Source: Polytrichum commune (taxonomy: Eukaryota; Streptophyta; Polytrichopsida; Polytrichales; Polytrichaceae). Taken from it: a DNA stretch of 64,000 nt. The notes under the pieces were generated by a model, which saw only the letters and a list, made by a program, of their open reading frames with translations, was not told where the DNA came from and made no database searches. Both the position numbers and the translations under genes were made by a program. The DNA lies in the NCBI GenBank assembly GCA_950295325.1, contig OX485809.1, forward strand, positions 6,760,001 to 6,824,000. Direction: 5' to 3'. Of the stretch, positions 61,349 through 64,000 are shown piece after piece; position 1 is the stretch's first letter; every line of letters starts with the position of its first letter.

Positions 61349-62225
61349 AGTAGCATTTGGCTTGTGATTGTGAATTTGTTGGCTTGGACTTCAACTCTGA
61401 TCTTTTGAGGTTAGGCCAGATTATCAACTTGTGAGGTTCAATGGCCTTCAGTAGCATTTGGCTTGTGATTGTGAATTTGTTGGCTTGGACTTCAACTCTG
61501 ATCTTTTGAGGTTAGGCCAGATTATCAACTTGTGAGGTTCAATGGCCTTCAGTAGCATTTGGCTTGTGATTGTGAATTTGTTGGCTTCGACTTCAAATCT
61601 GATCTTTTGAGGTTAGGCCAGATTATCAACTTGTGAGGTTCAATGGCCTTCAGTAGCATTTGGCTTGTGATTGTGAATTTGTTGGCTTAGACTTCAAATA
61701 TGATCTTTTGAGGTTAGGCCAGATTATCAACTTGTGAGGTTCAATGGCCTTGAGTAGCATTTGGCTTGTGATTGTGAATTTGTTGGCTTAGACTTCAAAT
61801 ATGATCTTTTGAGGTTAGGCCAGATTATCAACTTGTGAGGTTCAATGGCCTTCAGTAGCATTTGGCTTGTGATTGTGAATTTGTTGGCTTAGACTTCAAA
61901 TATGATCTTTTGAGGTTAGGCCAGATTATCAACTTGTGAGGTTCAATGGCCTTGAGTAGCATTTGGCTTGTGATTGTGAATTTGTTGGCTTAGACTTCAA
62001 ATATGATCTTTTGAGGTTAGGCCAGATTATCAACTTGTGAGGTTCAATGGCCTTCAGTAGCATTTGGTTTGTGATTGTGAATTTGTTGGCTTAGACTTCA
62101 AATATGATCTTTTGAGGTTAGGCCAGATTATCAACTTGTGAGGTTCAATGGCCTTCAGTAGCATTTGGCTTGTGATTGTGAATTTGTTGGTTTAGACTTC
62201 AAATCTGATTTTGTGATGGTAGGTC
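61349..62225 (+). repeat. 101-bp tandem repeat (8.7 copies)
   Basis: AGTAGCATTTGGCTTGTGAT starts units at 61,349, 61,450, 61,551, 61,652, 61,753, 61,854, 61,955, 62,056 and 62,157, with only a few substitutions between units. It directly precedes the small F-box-like gene and may be part of its promoter. Confidence 0.95.
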
Positions 62226-62278
62226 TATATTTACATGTTGAGATATTGGAGGACTCAAGCACTATCCTCATATTCAAG

Positions 62279-62965
62279 ATGCCGTGGATAGGTAAGTTCA
62301 TTTGGCCCTACATTATGAAGTTCATTTTTGTTTGATTTTATAGCCACAACATTTGTGTTCAATCCACATTTGAATTGTGTTGGTTAATTCTGATTTAATT
62401 AAATTCTGGTTGTGTGTTTCAATGTGTTTCAGGGGGTAACGCGAAAACTCGCCGATTCGTTTTGGATGTGCCACACGTATTGCAGCTGGATTTAGATGTG
62501 CAGTTGTCCGTACTAGTGCCCAACTTAGTGTTGGGTGCCGCAAAAGATTTGATTGGCCGGGAGAGGGCATTTGATACCAAACGCCGTTTGGTTTTAATCG
62601 GGAAACTGCGGCTATGTTGCAAGGCTTGGAAGCGGATTGTGGATAGCACTGTGGAATACAATGCTCTTCGTCTGGCGGCGCATGAGTTTAGGATGGGTCC
62701 ACATGGGATGCCAGAGTTGTATTTGCCACGCGAGCATAACCTGGTTAAATTGTTTAAATTGAACTTCATGTTGTTTTCAGAGAGCCGGCACGTCACCTCG
62801 AGAATTTTCCAGAGGATTTTGAGGTCGGAGTTGGGGGATTTGTCTTTGCGGTCTTTGGCTAAGCTAAGGACTGAGCTGGAAGCCTCTTATGGTGCGGAGA
62901 ATATGTATGGCATGTTCTTTGGGCCATCTTGGCCATATTGGACATGCCCGGCAAATAGGGTGTAG
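62279..62965 (+). CDS. Small F-box-like protein, two exons
   Basis: Exon 1 (62,279-62,291) encodes MPWI and one base. After a GTAAGT donor and a TGTTTCAG acceptor, exon 2 (62,433-62,965) continues GGNAKTRRFVLDVPHVLQLD to a stop, giving 181 residues. Residues about 55-85 (RLVLIGKLRLCCKAWKRIVD) resemble the second half of an F-box, where a Cys-Lys-x-Trp core recruits SKP1 in ubiquitin ligases. The N-terminal half of the box is weak and no substrate-binding repeats follow. The rest (HNLVKLFKLNFMLFSESRHV) is unrecognised. The gene is intact, unlike the larger genes of the element, and sits about 0.4 kb from the right terminal repeat. Confidence 0.55.
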
Positions 62966-63300
62966 ATGGCCGAAAACTACAGTATATAGCTACTTGAACT
63001 GACTACCCATTTTTGTAACTTTTGAGGTTGGCTACAATTTGTTGACCAATAATATATTTTGTGTATGGTATTTTGATTTAAATTTGGTGACGTCAGCCCT
63101 AATGGAATATGATACATTTGAAACAAATACTATAAGATGTTTGATAAAAAATGCAATCTTCCATGCCTATAGGATCCGTTGGTTTCTCGAACAATTTTGG
63201 GTTATTATGTCCACGGGAATGGGGTGCATTTCCAAATATAGAATTCCATCTATCTCTAATTCCACGGAAATAGGCACTGCTTCTCCTAAAATTACCCAAC
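62966..63300. other. Subterminal region of the right end
   Basis: AT-rich and non-coding. Contains the reverse complement of CCTATTTCCGTGG near 63,262, a motif also found near 19,250 at the same side of the left end. Confidence 0.55.
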
Positions 63301-63310
63301 AAAATCTATA

Positions 63311-63332
63311 TTTTCCGCTCTCCAATCTCCGT

Positions 63333-63370
<38 letters not shown>

Positions 63371-63381
63371 ACGCTCACATA
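63311..63381. repeat. Right terminal inverted repeat with CCGCTCT tandem units
   Basis: About eight CCGCTCT units (reverse complement of AGAGCGG) end in CGCTCTACGCTCACATA, the exact mirror of the left end. Confidence 0.85.
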
Positions 63382-63385
63382 CTTG
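63382..63385. other. Right copy of the CTTG target-site duplication
   Basis: CTTG immediately follows the right inverted end and matches 19,101-19,104. Confidence 0.75.
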
Positions 63386-64000
63386 AGTTTCCCCTCTCGT
63401 GCTCGACAATCCATAGCCAAACGTGGGGCTCCCTCATGGCAGGAGATTTGTACTCCATGAACTTGGCCATGAATGGGTTGTAGAATGGCAGGTCCTTTGT
63501 CCCGCGGCTCGACGCACCCGGGATGCTCCTGAAATCGATCAGGGCAAATGGGCATCCCCGTCGGTCCTCCCTAACATCCGCCCTGGTGAAGCTACCATCC
63601 CACTTAGAGAATGTGGTCCTCTCCAGGCCGGTGGTGACAGTGCAAAACCTCGCCACTCCTTCGAATGTTGCTGTCCTCTTCCTCTCCAATTTTTTTTTAT
63701 AAAAGCCCACCTCCTGGGCATCCGTCTCGGACTTCTTAGTCCGTTTGTTGCCCTTCAGTTTCAAAGATGCGGCGTGCTCCCTGACCAGACTTCGCATTGA
63801 GGGGCCTCTAATATTAAAGGCTTGCTTGAACACCTTCCAGTGATTCCACTTCACGTCGCTGTCGACGTCGAAGATTTGGTATTGAGGTGCCAGTGCGCTC
63901 AATTCCCTCATTGCTGCTGTCTTCAGCTTTCGATGCTCGCACCACTCCTTGATGGAGTACGTCCCGGGCTTGTGCTTGGGTCTCTTCAAAAATATTTTTG
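63382..64000 (-). pseudogene. 5' part of the gene split by the 44-kb insertion (upstream exons outside the window)
   Basis: An open frame enters from the window's right edge and reads leftward: KRPKHKPGTYSIKEWCEHRK, later WNHWKVFKQAFNIRG, a basic segment (LKGNKRTKKSET, KKKLERKRTATF), DFRSIPGASS and PHVWLWIVEHERGNS. It then runs into the right terminal repeat and stops (AGT ATG TGA). The frame continues exactly into the exon at 19,104 if the insertion is removed. No Met start is seen, so further 5' exons should lie beyond 64,000. The product is unknown. Basic stretches and aromatic residues are compatible with a nucleic-acid-binding protein, but no motif proves it. Confidence 0.65.

Larger units (their letters stand above)
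19105..63381. mobile_element. 44.3-kb giant DNA transposon-like insertion with inverted ends and cargo
   Basis: The left end reads TATGTGAGCGTAGAGCG at 19,105-19,121. The right end is its exact reverse complement at 63,365-63,381. Both run inward into AGAGCGG tandem units, and both carry CCTATTTCCGTGG about 110-150 bp in. CTTG is duplicated at the two flanks. The element splits a minus-strand exon, and removing it rejoins codons as HERGNS then SVVQHER in one frame. Inside are a MULE-type transposase, a ParB/methylase-like gene with a 28.8-kb satellite, and two small genes. Its class is unresolved: the transposase points to MULE, the short duplication does not. Confidence 0.75.

Noticed and set aside
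61349-62225. The 101-bp repeats as a part of the same satellite.
   Set aside because: No shared core sequence and a different period.
19101-63385. The 44-kb segment as an ordinary giant intron, since its minus-strand borders read CAA-GTATGT and ATACAAG.
   Set aside because: Splicing at those sites shifts the frame of the downstream exon, while simple excision with loss of one CTTG keeps it. The inverted ends with subterminal tandems also point to a transposon.
19096-63390. A 9-bp MULE-type target-site duplication.
   Set aside because: Only CTTG matches at the two flanks; extending outward gives mismatches at once.

Overview
This is a stretch of land-plant nuclear DNA. The evidence is a phytoglobin gene with both haem-ligand histidines, short GT-AG introns, CCCTAAA-type interstitial telomere repeats, a plant-type NIF/FCP1 phosphatase with a DLNG motif, and a transposase of the plant Mutator-like type. 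I cannot name the species; a seed-free plant is possible but not shown. No tRNA, rRNA or CRISPR array was found.

Layout. 1-4.85 kb: a five-exon phytoglobin gene (+). 5-14.5 kb: gene-poor DNA with a dead LINE-type fragment, an adjoining foldback repeat, a MITE-like element with 27-bp inverted ends, simple repeats and telomere-like tracts. 14.6-16.4 kb: a two-exon gene of unknown function and an FCP1-like phosphatase exon (both -). 16.5-18.7 kb: ten copies of a palindrome, ACGAACG-NN-CGTTCGT. 17.0-19.1 kb: the 3' part of a minus-strand gene whose 5' part lies at 63.4-64.0 kb.

Main finding. The two parts of that gene are separated by 44,277 bp (19,105-63,381). This segment has perfect inverted ends (TATGTGAGCGTAGAGCG, continuing into AGAGCGG tandem repeats) and a flanking 4-bp direct repeat, CTTG. 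Removing the segment and one CTTG copy restores an open reading frame across the junction. I read it as a giant, probably decayed DNA transposon with cargo. Left to right it holds: a small charged-protein ORF broken at an A17 tract; a minus-strand transposase with a split WRKY-GCM1-like zinc finger, MULE-type DDE motifs, CxxH and a SWIM finger; a divergent 12-exon gene (+) with a nuclear-localisation-like basic stretch, a ParB/sulfiredoxin-like GNHR motif and a permuted N6/N4-DNA-methylase-like domain; 28.8 kb of a 75-bp satellite, apparently inside intron 1 of that gene; a short array of the same satellite in inverted orientation just 3' of the gene; 84-bp and 101-bp tandem repeats; and a small F-box-like gene (+) next to the right end.

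How it may work. The transposase would mobilise the ends. The ParB/methylase-like protein could bind or mark DNA, perhaps the satellite or the element itself; this is inference. In-frame stops (TAG in the transposase, TGA beside the ParB motif) and a roughly 0.9-kb interruption of the zinc finger suggest this copy is no longer autonomous. A 4-bp target duplication does not fit the 8-11 bp usual for MULEs, so either the transposase or the classification of the ends needs another explanation.
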